A stretch of DNA of 64,000 nucleotides. Origin: Arthrobacter nitrophenolicus (lineage in GTDB: Bacteria > Actinomycetota > Actinomycetes > Actinomycetales > Micrococcaceae). The DNA lies in NCBI RefSeq assembly GCF_000332815.1, contig NZ_AOFD01000007.1, positions 1 to 64,000 on the forward strand, written 5' to 3'. The notes under the pieces are model-generated. The model worked only from the letters and a program-made list of their open reading frames with translations, ran no database searches and was not told the DNA's origin. This document shows, piece by piece, positions 1 to 9,995 of the stretch; position 1 is the first letter of the stretch; every line of letters starts with the position of its first letter. Position numbers and translations under genes: made by a program.

Positions 1-1968
1 CCCAGCCGCCGCCGTCGCTGTGGCCGCCGCCCCAGCCGGCGCCACCTCCGCCGTTGAGGATGGAGTTGATCAGGATGCCGCCCAGGATGGCGCCGCCCAG
101 GCCGCCGCCTCCGCCTCCGCCGAACATGCCGCCCCGGCCGTAGCCCTGGTTGGCGTAGCCGCCGAAGTGGTCCACGTCCGCCTGTGCCAGCTGGGCTGCC
201 TGCGCCGCCAGGGCGTGGGCCTGCTGGGCGTAGGTCAGGGCCGTGACGGGATCGGTCCGCGAGATGGAGAGGGCGTAGTCCAGATTGCGCTGCGACTCGG
301 CCAGCCGGGTCCGGGCCTCTGTCCCCACGCCGCCGCGGCGGGCCGTGATGTAGTCCGAGGTGGCGCTGATCTGGGCCTGTGCGGACATGATGGTCTGCTG
401 GAGCGAGGCCTGCGCACGGCGGGACTGTTCCTGCTGGTCCCGGATGCCGGTCAGGGCCTGGTCCAGGGACTGGTGGGCTGTTTCCACGCGCTGGAGCGTG
501 GCGATCGGATCGATCTTGCCGCCCTGGATCTCCGACTTCACCTGTGCCAGCGCAGCTTCCACGCCGGCCACCGGCCCTGCCAGTTCGGGGTGGGCCCCGG
601 ACTGAATCATGGCCCGGGCCTGGGCGAGGTCCTGGGATGTGTCCACGACCGACGCTTCGAGCCTGTTCCGTGCCTCGTCGAGGTTGGACGAGACCTTGGA
701 GATTGCGTCCAGCAGGACATTGGTCTGGTGCAGGCTCTCTTCGGCGGCACGGACAGCGACGGCCGCCAGGCTGCCCTCCCTTCACTGAGCTTTTGCTCCG
801 CGGTGGCCGTGGCATTCTGGACGAAGGCCAGGCGTTCCTTGGCCTGCAGGATGTTGTCGGCGACCTGCGTCAGGGCACTTTCGGCATACTTTTCACGCAG
901 GCCGGCCAGGGACTGCTCCGCGCTGGCAATCTTGGCATCGGCCTCGCGCGCTCCGGCGTTGACGGTGGCGAGGGCCTGCGGGGCGTTCTTCTCAAGCTCG
1001 CGCAGGGAATCGAAGTCCGCCTTCTGCTCCTGGAGCGACGCCAACGCGGCCTCGGAACGGCGGATGATTTCGCCGTACCACGTGCGCTGCTGCTCCTCGG
1101 TGTCCGGGATATGGTCGTCCAGTTGCTGCTGGAGCTTGAAGGACTCGCTCATGTGGCCCTTGGCTTCATCCAGCGCCTTGGTGAAGTTCCCGACGGCGGC
1201 GTCCCCGTACTGCGCCTGGGCGAACATGAGCTCCTGCTCGCTGGACTTGATGGCGTCGTCGGCCTCGATCAACAGCGAACCGCTCTTGCGCCGCAGCTCC
1301 TCGAGGCTCAGCGACGCCAGCGGGTCCACATGCTCGCCCTGGGGCCCATAGCTGGCACTGGACGCCTGGCCGGCGGCCTTCCTGCGCTTGTTGCGGAAGT
1401 ACAAGTAGGCGCCCGCACCGCCTGCGGCCACAACGCCTGCCCCTACGAGAACAGCCGCACCGGCACCGTCACCCGGGACGTTGCCGCTTCCGCCGCCTGC
1501 TGCATCACCGATTGCGGCTGCAGCATTGATTGCGGCTTGGGCGTAATTGTCATTGGCAAGTTGCGGACCGATGGCCTTGCTCTTAATGTTTTCGAGCTGG
1601 GCATTGGTGATCTTGCTGCCGCCCTTGTTCAGGGTGTACTGGCGGGTTTCGGTGGCAATCGCGAAAATCAGGGCGTTGGACCCGAGGCCTGCCTTTTCCG
1701 CCACTGCATCCGTCCAAGCCTCCCGGTCACTGGGGTTCTCGAACCTCTTGACGGTGACGACGTGGAGCACGGTGGAATGCTCGGCCCCAAGCTTTTTGAT
1801 GGCGTCCTGGACCTCACCCTTTTGAGACCCCAGGACGCCGGCGGAGTCCACAATCTTTGTTGCCGGATCCAGGGTGACCGGGTCCTCGGCCCAGGCCGCG
1901 CCGGCCGGCACCGAAAACAGGCCCGCAAGGCCGATCACGGCGAATGTACGTATGAACTTTGACCGCAT
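1..1968 (-). CDS. TPM-domain membrane protein (3' end off window, frameshifted)
   Basis: The ATG has GAAGGG six bases upstream. A signal peptide (residues 1-27, cleavage after AWA) leads into a TPM (YgcG-like) domain at about 30-150, a transmembrane segment at about 170-190, a long coiled-coil region rich in Gln, Glu and Ala, and a glycine-rich tail that runs off the window. TPM domains are found in envelope-associated proteins of poorly defined function; some are linked to photosystem or membrane-protein maintenance in other lineages. One base is missing in the G3-A-G3 run at 774-780; beyond it the frame continues open to base 1 with the expected coiled coil, so this is one gene. It is divergent from the HtrA-like protease, which suggests a shared role in envelope quality control (inference). 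Confidence 0.8.
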
Positions 1969-2255
1969 GTGCAACCCTTCAGCACGCCTGACACCGATTC
2001 GGGACGAATCAGTCGTCTCAGAATCCAGCAGCGCCCCCACGCTTGGTGTGAAGCCGCAGGTCGCTGTGGCAATTCATCTTGATTCTATGGTGCACCCCAC
2101 ACCCCGTCCATTGGGGTGAATATGCCACCAGCGAAACGGTGAGGGGGCGGTCCTGAAGGGCCGCATGGACCCTTCAGGAAGCTCTCAGCAAACATCCGAG
2201 ATTGATCCAGCGAAGGGGGCCATAGTTAATGCAGACGAGGATGAAAGGAAGTCCC

Positions 2256-3842
2256 ATGACTGAGAACCAAACTCCCGGACCGGCTCCGGACGGCCGCGCC
2301 GGCCGCCAGAACCCCTGGGAGCAGCACTCCGCCCGCCAGGAGGAACGGAGCCCGGAGGCTCGGCATGAGGACAATGCGGGGGCGGCGAACGGGACAGCTC
2401 CGGCTGCCGGCGGACCGGGCACTCCGCCGTCGCAGCACCCCACCGAAAACCTGGGCCAGTACGGCACGAACCCCACCCAGGAGCTTCCCGGCGCGTCCCG
2501 CCCGGACTACCCGCAGCGCCAGCCGTTCTATGGGCAGCAAAACTACGACCAAGGCCAGTGGTCCGGCCAGCAGTACCAGCAGCACGGCCCACAGCAGCCC
2601 GGGAGCTATACCCCCAACCCCAAGGATGCGCCGCGCCGGAAGGCAAGTTTCGGCGTCGGAACCCTGGTGGCCAGCATCCTCGCTGCCGGCCTGGTGGGCG
2701 GCGGCGTGGCGACGGTCGGGTCGGCGGAGTTCTTCGGCAACACCGGGTCCTCGACGGTCGCGGGCAGCAACAGCCAGCCCGGCACCGTCATCGTCAACAA
2801 CCAGGATTCCGTGAACGAGATCACCGCAGCGGCGGTGAAGGCATCCCCGAGCGTCGTGACCATCAGTGCATCCAGCGGCAGCGCGGGCGGAACCGGCTCG
2901 GGCATCGTGCTGGACGACGATGGCCACATCCTGACCAACACGCATGTCGTCACCCTCGACGGCCAGACTGCGAATGCTGCCCTTGAGGTCCGCGCCAGTG
3001 ACGGCCGGGTCATCCCCGCCAAGCTGGTGGGTACCGACCCGCTCTCGGACCTCGCCGTCATTAAGGTGGACGCCGGCTCGGGCCTGACGCCCGCCACCCT
3101 GGGAGATTCCGGGAAGCTCAACGTGGGTGACACCGCGATCGCCATCGGTTCCCCCCTCGGCCTCACCGGAACCGTCACGGACGGCATTGTTTCCACCCTC
3201 AACAGGACCATCAGCGTGGCCTCCGCAGCAGCCCCCGAAGAGGGTGACAACGCCGAGGGCGACGACGAGGGCGGCTTCCAGTTCGCGCCTCCGGGCGGCG
3301 GCCAGAGCCAGCAGACGGCGGACCAGGGCGAGATTTCCATCAACGTGATCCAGACAGACGCGGCCATCAACCCCGGCAACTCCGGCGGCGCCCTGGTCAA
3401 CACCAGCGGCGAGGTCATCGGCGTCAACGTGGCCATCGCCTCCGCGGGCTCCAGCGCCTCGTCCACGAGCGGCAACATCGGCGTCGGCTTCAGCATCCCG
3501 ATCAACCACGCCAAGCGGGTGGCCCAGGAGATCATCGACACCGGCAAGGCTTCCCACGGGCAGCTGGGTGTCAGTGTCAAGCCGAAGGCCGCCTCCAGCA
3601 CGTCGTCCGAATTCTCGGTGGGCGCGGAGGTGGCCACCGTTGAGCCGGACTCGGCAGCCGCCAAGGCCGGGATCAAGGTGGGCGACGTGATCACCAGGTT
3701 CAACGACCTCACCGTCGGTGAACCCGAGCAGCTGACCGCGGCGGTCCGCGAACAGCCCGCCGGGTCCAAGGTCAGCATCACGGTCCTGCGCAACGGCCAG
3801 GAACAGGCCCTGGACGTCACGCTGGGCGCCGCGGCCAGCTAG
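2256..3842 (+). CDS. HtrA/DegP-like serine protease with PDZ domain
   Basis: 528 residues. Residues 1-130 are a Pro/Gln-rich cytoplasmic leader, one transmembrane helix lies at about 131-155, then comes a trypsin-like S1C domain with the triad visible as His230 (in TNTHVV), Asp265 (in LSDLAVIKV) and Ser376 (in GNSGG), and a C-terminal PDZ domain from about 435. An acidic insertion rich in Glu, Asp and Gly sits before the serine loop. The start chosen is the ATG preceded by AAAGGAAG at five bases; an in-frame ATG 27 bases upstream has no ribosome site. The family degrades misfolded proteins on the outer face of the membrane. It reads as intact over its full length. Confidence 0.93.
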   Translation: MTENQTPGPAPDGRAGRQNPWEQHSARQEERSPEARHEDNAGAANGTAPAAGGPGTPPSQHPTENLGQYGTNPTQELPGASRPDYPQRQPFYGQQNYDQGQWSGQQYQQHGPQQPGSYTPNPKDAPRRKASFGVGTLVASILAAGLVGGGVATVGSAEFFGNTGSSTVAGSNSQPGTVIVNNQDSVNEITAAAVKASPSVVTISASSGSAGGTGSGIVLDDDGHILTNTHVVTLDGQTANAALEVRASDGRVIPAKLVGTDPLSDLAVIKVDAGSGLTPATLGDSGKLNVGDTAIAIGSPLGLTGTVTDGIVSTLNRTISVASAAAPEEGDNAEGDDEGGFQFAPPGGGQSQQTADQGEISINVIQTDAAINPGNSGGALVNTSGEVIGVNVAIASAGSSASSTSGNIGVGFSIPINHAKRVAQEIIDTGKASHGQLGVSVKPKAASSTSSEFSVGAEVATVEPDSAAAKAGIKVGDVITRFNDLTVGEPEQLTAAVREQPAGSKVSITVLRNGQEQALDVTLGAAAS

Positions 3843-3869
3843 GCACCATAAGGCAGGACCAGCAGGCAG

Positions 3870-3914
3870 TGCGACGGCGGCGTCCCCACCTTGGGCGTGG
3901 ACGCCGCCGTCGCA
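3870..3914 (+). terminator. Strong hairpin after htrA-like gene
   Basis: Perfect 16-bp stem (TGCGACGGCGGCGTCC at 3870-3885 against 3899-3914) with a 13-base loop, followed by CGTTCTTG. There is no long T tract, as is common in high-GC actinobacteria. Confidence 0.7.
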
Positions 3915-3980
3915 CGTTCTTGATGGGTGGTGCTGACACAGGCGTTAACGGAAGAGGGCACAGGGGCGCGCCTTTGTGGT

Positions 3981-3993
3981 TAGCTAGGAGCTA
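3981..3993. promoter_or_regulatory. Short palindrome upstream of etfBA
   Basis: TAGCT-AGG-AGCTA is a perfect 5-bp inverted repeat about 80 bases before etfB, in an otherwise GC-rich leader. It could be an operator; no regulator is identified. Confidence 0.25.
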
Positions 3994-4070
3994 CCCGTAT
4001 GCCGGGCATCCCGCGGCCATGACCTCACCCGGCTGGCTGTCCACAAGCATGGAAGGCTGCTGTCACTACA

Positions 4071-4874
4071 GTGGAAGATACATTGAAGATCATCGTCCTG
4101 GTCAAGCATGTACCGGACGCCCAGTTCGACCGTCACCTCAACGGGGAGGGCTTCACGACGGACCGCGATGAGAGCATCCTGTCCGAACTTGACGAATACG
4201 CGCTGGAGGCGGCACTGCAGCTGGCCGAGGCGCGCGGCGGAAGCAAGGCCGGCAACCAGGTCATTGCACTCACCATGGGCCCGGCGGGCGCGGCCAACGC
4301 CGTCAAGAAGACCCTGCAGATGGGCGCCACCGAGGGCGTCCACCTTTCCGACGATGCCTTGGCAGGTTCGGATGCCGCTGCAACCTCCCTGGCGCTGGCC
4401 GCTGCAGTCCGCCACGTGGGCCAGGCGGACCTGATCATTACCGGCATGGCCTCCACGGACGGGGAAACCTCGCTGGTGCCGGCACAGCTGGCGGAACGCC
4501 TCGGCCTGCCGCAGGTCACGTTCGCCTCGTCACTTGAGGTGTCCGGCGGGCGACTGACCGCACGCCGGGATGCGGATACCTCCTCGGAGACCGTGGAAGC
4601 GCCGCTGCCCGCCGTCGTGTCCGTCACGGACCAGATCAACGAGCCCCGCTACCCCAACTTCAAGGGCATCATTGCCGCCAAGCGCAAGAGCATCACCACC
4701 CTGTCGCTGTCGGACATCGGCGTGGACCCCTCCCAGGTGGGACACAGCGGTTCCTGGACCAGTGTGGTCAACGCCGAGGAACGGCCGCCGCGGACCGCAG
4801 GCACCATCATCACTGACGAAGGCGACGCCGGCATCAAGCTGGTCGACTTCCTGGCCGCACAGAAGCTGCTCTAA
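4071..4874 (+). CDS. etfB: Electron transfer flavoprotein subunit beta
   Basis: 267 residues, FixA/EtfB family, with the AMP-binding fold and the conserved MGPAGAANAVKK and TGMASTDGETSLVPAQLAE stretches that mark the beta subunit. With EtfA it carries electrons from acyl-CoA and similar dehydrogenases to the quinone pool through ETF:quinone oxidoreductase. The start is either GTG at 4071 or TTG at 4083; the TTG gives the usual MKI-type N-terminus and has GGAAGA just upstream, so it is a serious alternative. etfA follows after 14 bases, so the two form an operon. Confidence 0.93.
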   Translation: MEDTLKIIVLVKHVPDAQFDRHLNGEGFTTDRDESILSELDEYALEAALQLAEARGGSKAGNQVIALTMGPAGAANAVKKTLQMGATEGVHLSDDALAGSDAAATSLALAAAVRHVGQADLIITGMASTDGETSLVPAQLAERLGLPQVTFASSLEVSGGRLTARRDADTSSETVEAPLPAVVSVTDQINEPRYPNFKGIIAAKRKSITTLSLSDIGVDPSQVGHSGSWTSVVNAEERPPRTAGTIITDEGDAGIKLVDFLAAQKLL

Positions 4875-4888
4875 GAGGGATCACAGAC

Positions 4889-5834
4889 ATGGCAAAAGTA
4901 CTCGTATTTCTTGACAACCCCGGCGCTGAACTGAAGAAGAGCAGCCTGGAGCTGCTGACGCTTGCCCGTTCCCTGGGGGAAAGCGCTGTCGCCGTGAACG
5001 GCGAGGTCTCTGACGCTGCCGCGGCAACGCTCGCCGAATACGGCGTCAGCACGGTGGTCCGGCCTTCCGCCCAGGACCTCAACGACTACCTGGTCGCTCC
5101 CAAGGCGGCCTACGTGGCAGCCGCCGCTGAGGCAACGGGTGCCGGCGTCGTCCTGCTGGACAACTCACCCGAGGGCAAGGAGATTGCCGCCCGCGTCGGG
5201 ATCCGCCTCAACGCCGGCGTGATCACCGACGCCGTGGGCGTGGACGCGGACGGAACAGCGCACAAGTCCGTCCTGGCCGGTTCGTACAACACGTCCTGCA
5301 AGGCAAAGACCGCTGTGTCCGTTGTGACCCTGAAGGCCAACAACGTAACCCCCGAGCCCGCCGCCGCTCCGTCCGCACCGGAATCCCTGACCGTGGAAGT
5401 GCCCGCAACGGCAGCGGTTGCCCGCATCACCGCCCGCGAGCAGAAGGTCGCCAGCGGCCGGCCGGACCTCACCGACGCCCGAATCGTGGTGGCCGGCGGA
5501 CGCGGCCTGGACGGCGACTTCGGACCAGTCGAGGAGCTCGCCGACGCCTGGGTGCAGCAGTGGGGGCGTCACGCGCCGCCACCGACGCCGGCTGGATCAG
5601 CACGATGCGCAGGTTGGCCAGACAGGCAAGACAGTCTCGCCGCAGCTGTACATCTCCGCGGGCATCTCGGGTGCCATCCAGCAGAAGGCCGGCATGCAGA
5701 CCTCCAAGGTCATCGTCGCCGTCAACAAGGACGCAGAGTCGCCGGTGTTCGAAATCGCCGACTTTGGCATCATCGGTGACGTCTTCGACGTGCTGCCGCA
5801 GGCCACCGCGGAGATCAAGAAGCGTAAAGGCTGA
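4889..5834 (+). CDS. etfA: Electron transfer flavoprotein subunit alpha (two frame breaks)
   Basis: About 315 residues once repaired. The N-terminal half carries the alpha/beta domain; the C-terminal FAD-binding domain (GGRGL, then [13 protein letters not shown] and VAVNKD motifs) is spread over three frames. One C is missing at about 5547 (GCCTGGG for GCCCTGGG) and another at about 5600 (AGCACG for AGCCACG). After insertion of both, the protein reads continuously from the ATG to the TGA at 5832-5834 and matches the family from end to end. Two losses 53 bases apart in a paired, functional operon point to sequence error. etfB lies just upstream and a PIG-L deacetylase starts five bases downstream. 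Confidence 0.9.
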
Positions 5835-5838
5835 GTCT

Positions 5839-6618
5839 TTGACTGCACTGGACCAGCAGGCACAGAGCCCGTTCAACCCGGCCACGGACCGGGTTGGGCG
5901 GGTCCTCTGTTTTGCGGCGCACCCTGACGACATCGACTTCGGCGCCGCCGGCACCATCGCCGCCTGGACGGCAGCGGGCGTCGAGGTGAGCTACTGCATC
6001 ATGACCGACGGCGATGCAGGCGGCTTCGACCCCGCCCACCGCGCGGACATTATCGCCCTGCGGGACGCGGAGCAGCGCCGTGCCGCCAAACTGGTGGGTG
6101 TCACCGATATCCATTACCTCCACCAGCGGGACGGGTACCTGGAGCCCTCGCACGAGGTGATGAAGGAAGTGGTGCGGCTGATCCGGAAGATCCGGCCCGA
6201 CGTCGTGCTGTCCATGCACCCCGAGCGGAACTGGCGGCGCATCCAGAAGAGCCACCCCGACCATCTGGCGGTGGGCGAAGCGGTGACCCGCGCCGTCTAC
6301 CCGGCCCTGGAAAACCCGTTCGCCTACCCGGAACTTACCGAATCCGGACTGGAGGCTTTCAAGCTGCCGTGGCTCTGGCTGTACGCCGGTCCGGAGGAGC
6401 GGGAAAACCACTTCGTGGACGTCACCGGCCAGGTGGAGGCAAAGCTGGCCGCCATCCACGTCCACGTCAGCCAGCACCCGGACGTGGAAGCCATGGAAGC
6501 AACCGTCCGCCACGGCATGCGGGCCAATGCGGCCCGCGCGGGACTCCCTGAGGGCAACAGCGCGGAAGCCTTCCATGTGGTGGCCATCAACGGACCCGGC
6601 ACCATCGCCGGGTTCTAG
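5839..6618 (+). CDS. PIG-L family deacetylase (LmbE/MshB-like)
   Basis: 259 residues. The zinc-binding AAHPDD motif lies near residue 25 and a second metal/active-site histidine is in SHPDH near 140, both typical of PIG-L enzymes that remove acetyl groups from N-acetylglucosamine conjugates (MshB, Mca and relatives). The substrate cannot be told from sequence; MshB proper is usually larger. The start is a TTG with AAAGG eight bases upstream, five bases after etfA, so it is probably co-transcribed with etfBA. A bidirectional terminator follows. Confidence 0.85.
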   Translation: MTALDQQAQSPFNPATDRVGRVLCFAAHPDDIDFGAAGTIAAWTAAGVEVSYCIMTDGDAGGFDPAHRADIIALRDAEQRRAAKLVGVTDIHYLHQRDGYLEPSHEVMKEVVRLIRKIRPDVVLSMHPERNWRRIQKSHPDHLAVGEAVTRAVYPALENPFAYPELTESGLEAFKLPWLWLYAGPEERENHFVDVTGQVEAKLAAIHVHVSQHPDVEAMEATVRHGMRANAARAGLPEGNSAEAFHVVAINGPGTIAGF

Positions 6619-6629
6619 CCTGCAACAGG

Positions 6630-6669
6630 AAACGCCCCGTCCCCTTCCAGCGAAGGGGACGGGGCGTTT
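6630..6669. terminator. Bidirectional terminator between PIG-L gene and rskA
   Basis: Perfect 17-bp stem (6630-6646 with 6653-6669, AAACGCCCCGTCCCCTT arm) and a 6-base loop, with A and T flanks on both sides. It serves the convergent PIG-L and rskA genes. Confidence 0.9.
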
Positions 6670-6687
6670 GCCTTTTGTCGTTCGGTC

Positions 6688-7553
6688 CTAGGCGCCGAGG
6701 GGTGCTGCGGCGACTGTGGGCAGGGTGGGGGACTGGGACCCGCCCACCGGTTCCACCGTGATGCCCAGGGCGGACGCGGACGAGATGCCCTGGACAACGG
6801 CCGGCTTGGACAGCGCGTCCTCGTCCATCAGGCCCTGCGAGACGGGGGCCGAGCCGTCCTTGGGGATCAGCCACATCTGGTAGACCTTGCCCTCCGGCGG
6901 AGCGGGGACATCGTTCATCTTGACCACCGCGGCGTCTTCGGACGCGAGATGAGCAGTGTGGCGGTGCCGCCTGCGGACACGTCCACGGACGCCTCGCGAA
7001 GGTCGCCGGCCCGGATCACCTGGTTCACGGGATCGTTCTGGTCCGCAAGGTAGGAACCCACGCCCACGCCGCCCAGCGCAATGGCTGCGGCAGCCGCAAC
7101 CCCGGCAAGCCAGCGGCGCGCTCCACCGGGCCGTCGCCGTTCCTCCCGCCGCTGCCGTGCGGCGGCGAGTTCATCCACGCCGGCCGTTCCCGCAGCCGTG
7201 GCCGGCGGCGCCGAGATGGTTCCGGCGTTGGGCTGCCGGTCGTTCCGCTGGGTGGTGGCGTCAGGCAGTTGGGCAACGATGCGGTTGAAGAGGTCGGCCG
7301 GCGGCTCCTCCTCGAACCGGAATGTCGTGGCGAGGGTCTCGCGGGCCTGGCGGACACGCTCCAGGAAAGCAAGGCGCTCCGCGTCCGGGGCGGCCGAGAT
7401 GTAGTCCTCAATAGCCTGGCGCTCGTGGTCCGCCACGGCGTCCAGGGCGTAGAGTTCTGCAAGGTCCACGGCACGGCCGGAGGCAAGGTCCATGGCAACG
7501 GTGTCGCCGAAAGCTCCGGAGCGGCCGTTAGGTCCTTGGTTCATTTCTGTCAT
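6688..7553 (-). CDS. rskA: Anti-sigma-K factor RskA (frameshifted)
   Basis: About 288 residues: a cytoplasmic N-terminal anti-sigma domain (1-120), an Arg-rich linker, one transmembrane helix (RWLAGVAAAAAIALGG, about 143-165) and an extracytoplasmic RskA domain containing PPEGKVYQMWLIP. It holds SigK inactive at the membrane until cleaved by regulated proteolysis (family knowledge). One G is missing at about 6944 (TCGCGTCC for TCGGCGTCC), which splits the extracytoplasmic domain; after repair the protein is continuous. The ATG follows the sigK stop directly, so the two are translationally linked. Confidence 0.9.
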
Positions 7554-7554
7554 C

Positions 7555-8256
7555 TCAACTCACCCCCAAACAGGTCTTCAGTCGGATCAGTCCGTCGCGG
7601 ATGCGGGACTTGATGGTTGGTACTGCTGCGTTCAGCCGCTCTGCCACCTCGCGGTAGGTGAGGCCGCCGTAGTAGGCCAGGCGTACGGATTCCTGCTGTG
7701 TTTCGGTCAGGGTTCCCAGGCAGCGGACCACCGCTTCGGCCTCGAGCCTGCTGCCTACTTCATCGGAAACCGTGTCATGGTCAATGTCCTGCGTGCTTGC
7801 CCCGTACTTCGCCTCGCGGTCCGTAGAGGACTGCGAGGACCTGACCTTGTCCACCGCACGCCGGTGCGAAATGGTCATCAGCCAGGACAGCGGGCTGCCG
7901 GCGGCGGGATCGAACTTCGCCGCGCTCTGCCACACCTGCAGGAAGACCTCCTGCGTGGTGTCCTCGCTGAGCTCGGGGTCGATCAGCACCCTGCGCGCCA
8001 TGCCGAACACCCTGCGGGACGTCAGCTGGTAAAACTCCGCGAAGGCCGCCTGGTCCCCCTGGGCAATGCCCGCCAGGAGAAGCGCAAGGCGGTGGCTAAG
8101 GTCAGCCGGCGGATCTGTCACCGCGGCAGAAGCCTCGGCATTTGGCGCATTGGGAGTTTCCATTACTACCAAGCATAAGTCTCCCGGCGGTGAATCCTTA
8201 GCAGTTCCGCTCCGGCTGGTGGGGTTAGCCCGAGAGCCTGCTTCCAGTAGTGTCAC
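7555..8256 (-). CDS. sigK: ECF RNA polymerase sigma factor SigK
   Basis: 233 residues. Region 2 spans about 75-145 (AFAEFYQLTSRRVF, then EDTTQEVFLQVWQ) and region 4 about 175-230 (LTETQQESVRLAYYGGLTYREVA, HTH). The start used is GTG at 8256 because AAGGAG lies six bases upstream; an internal ATG at 8163 gives a 202-residue protein closer to SigK of mycobacteria but has no ribosome site. The extra 31 residues are low-complexity. It is encoded immediately before its anti-sigma factor, as is usual for this pair, so the operon is probably autoregulated. Confidence 0.88.
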   Translation of the reverse strand: MTLLEAGSRANPTSRSGTAKDSPPGDLCLVVMETPNAPNAEASAAVTDPPADLSHRLALLLAGIAQGDQAAFAEFYQLTSRRVFGMARRVLIDPELSEDTTQEVFLQVWQSAAKFDPAAGSPLSWLMTISHRRAVDKVRSSQSSTDREAKYGASTQDIDHDTVSDEVGSRLEAEAVVRCLGTLTETQQESVRLAYYGGLTYREVAERLNAAVPTIKSRIRDGLIRLKTCLGVS

Positions 8257-8367
8257 CTGCCGCTCCTTGATCAGCGCCGGAAATGTTTCCAGGAGTCATT
8301 CGGGGCAGAACGGGAAATGGATGGGTGGTGCAGAAGAATCTTTTGGACCGGGGGCGCGCCCGGGGTT

Positions 8368-8835
8368 TCAGATGCGCGCGCCCGCAAATCCCTGTTGCCG
8401 CCAGGCCTCGTAGACGGCGATGGAGGCGGCGTTGGCAAGGTTGAGCGAGCGCAGGGCAGGCAGCATGGGCAGCCGCACGGTGGCAGTGACGTGGGGGTCC
8501 TTCTTCAGCTCTTCCGGAAGCCCCACGGATTCCCTGCCGAACATCAGCACGTCGCCGGGCTGGTAGGAGATGTCCGTGTAGCTTGCCGTTCCGTCCGACG
8601 TGAAGGCATACACGCGTTCCGGCTGCAGGTGCTGCCAGGCGTCCTCGAGGGTCTTGTGGACCGTGACGACGGCGAGGTCATGGTAGTCGAGGCCGGCGCG
8701 GCGGAGTTTGGCGTCGGAGAAATCGAAGCCCAGCGGTTCCACAAGGTGCAGTTCAGCCCCCGTAATGGCGGCAAGCCGGATGGCGTTGCCGGTATTGCCG
8801 GGGATTTCAGGGGCGTGGAAGAGAATGCGGAACAC
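8368..8835 (-). CDS. trmL: tRNA (cytidine(34)-2'-O)-methyltransferase (SPOUT)
   Basis: 155 residues, the usual TrmL length. The SPOUT trefoil-knot motifs are NTGNAIRLAA (N-terminal), FGRESVGLPEEL and LNLANAASIAVYE (SAM-binding knot). The family methylates the ribose of the wobble base in tRNA-Leu isoacceptors. It starts with GTG and has no Shine-Dalgarno; instead a TAGGAT box ends exactly six bases before the GTG, so the transcript is probably leaderless. Confidence 0.92.
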   Translation of the reverse strand: MFRILFHAPEIPGNTGNAIRLAAITGAELHLVEPLGFDFSDAKLRRAGLDYHDLAVVTVHKTLEDAWQHLQPERVYAFTSDGTASYTDISYQPGDVLMFGRESVGLPEELKKDPHVTATVRLPMLPALRSLNLANAASIAVYEAWRQQGFAGARI

Positions 8836-8841
8836 GGTTCC

Positions 8842-8847
8842 ATCCTA
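8842..8847 (-). promoter_or_regulatory. -10 box of leaderless trmL promoter
   Basis: TAGGAT on the minus strand, six bases (GGAACC) before the GTG of trmL, with no ribosome site between. No convincing -35 is visible. Confidence 0.6.
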
Positions 8848-8872
8848 GCGACAGCCCGCTGGCCATGGCGTT

Positions 8873-9820
8873 TCAGTGCATGCCGCGCAGCAGCCGGGCC
8901 AGGACGGGGACGTTGACGGTGTTCGGCGCCGGTCCGGAGGCCAGGAACTCCTTGATGCCCCGGACCATGCCGGCCGCGTTGACGATCTGGACGGTTTCCA
9001 GGGCTCCGGACGGGCGCCGGTGGTGGTCGATGACGGGCTCGTGCAGGTTGCCGGTGGGACTGAGGACCACGGTCCAGCCGGTTACATTCAGTTCCGGAAA
9101 GATGTCCTGCATCGCCCGGACCAGGTGGGCCAGCTGCGGTGGGGCTATGGTGCGGGCGCCATGATTGAGGGTCCTGCCGTCCCAGGCATACGCGCCTTTG
9201 GGGAGGAGCATGGAATTGACCAGGGCCAACCGGTATCCGGAGAGGACCGCGTGGTCGATGTGGCTGTTGTCTGCCGGCGACTGGAGGCCGTTGACAAGCC
9301 GGGCGGCCGGAATCGCCGGCAGGACCTGGCGGGTCAGGAGCTGCACCGTGCGCATCTCCCGCTGGATCCGGGCCTCGGCGCCGAAGATGCCGCGCTTGCG
9401 TGGCATGCCGTGTACCTGCTGGCTGGCCTGTGCCAGGGGGATGAGTGGGACGCTGCCCGGCGTCACGCCGTCGTAGGCAGGTACGTAGATGGGCGGGTCT
9501 CCGGCAGTGTTCCGGGCGCTCCCCGGCCGGTGGACGGTGGCTGACGCGCGGCTGCCCGCTGGAGGGGCGTCGAAGTGGGCTTCATCGTTGGCGGTATCGC
9601 GGACAGTACCTGCCGCGTAGGACCGGTCATAGGCCTTGCGGCGTTGCGGATCGATGAGGGTCTCGTAGGCGGCAGTCACCCGGCGGAAGGCAGCAGCGTC
9701 ACCCCCGTGGTCCGGATGGGCGGTGCGGGCGGCACGGCGGTACGCCACCTTGATCTCCTTGTCAGTGGCAGTGACCGCGACCTGGAGGACCTGGTAGTGG
9801 GAGCTGTTGCGCTCGCTCAA
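8873..9820 (-). CDS. J-domain (DnaJ-like) protein
   Basis: 315 residues. An N-terminal J domain (about 1-70) has the HPD tripeptide in RTAHPDHGG and the helix II/III pattern; it lacks the zinc-finger and C-terminal domains of DnaJ, so it is a class III J protein that would deliver particular substrates to DnaK. The remaining 240 residues include a conserved-looking C-terminal region (RTLNHGARTIAPPQLAHLVRA) with no recognised domain. The start chosen is TTG at 9820, with AAGGA about seven bases upstream; GTG at 9826 is possible but too close to the same site. Confidence 0.8.
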   Translation of the reverse strand: MSERNSSHYQVLQVAVTATDKEIKVAYRRAARTAHPDHGGDAAAFRRVTAAYETLIDPQRRKAYDRSYAAGTVRDTANDEAHFDAPPAGSRASATVHRPGSARNTAGDPPIYVPAYDGVTPGSVPLIPLAQASQQVHGMPRKRGIFGAEARIQREMRTVQLLTRQVLPAIPAARLVNGLQSPADNSHIDHAVLSGYRLALVNSMLLPKGAYAWDGRTLNHGARTIAPPQLAHLVRAMQDIFPELNVTGWTVVLSPTGNLHEPVIDHHRRPSGALETVQIVNAAGMVRGIKEFLASGPAPNTVNVPVLARLLRGMH

Positions 9821-9995
9821 GCACACATCCTTTTCCTTGTGGACCGGCCCGTGAATGGAGCCGGGCCAGCCCAGTTTAGCCAGCATTGCTGCCGGCCCTG
9901 ATGTGACAACGAGCGCCCGGGTTCCGCAGGTTCCCGCGTACCCGCAGTCTAGACTCGTGGGGGCACGGCTGGGCGGCCGATGGGGAAGGCAGTGG

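Noticed and set aside
20-1351. 443-residue plus-strand open frame across the TPM gene
   Set aside because: It is antisense to a recognised gene, has no family motifs and a Gly/Val/Gln composition typical of shadow frames in GC-rich DNA.
2606-3820. 404-residue minus-strand open frame over the HtrA-like gene
   Set aside because: Shadow of the protease gene; no start signal or motif.
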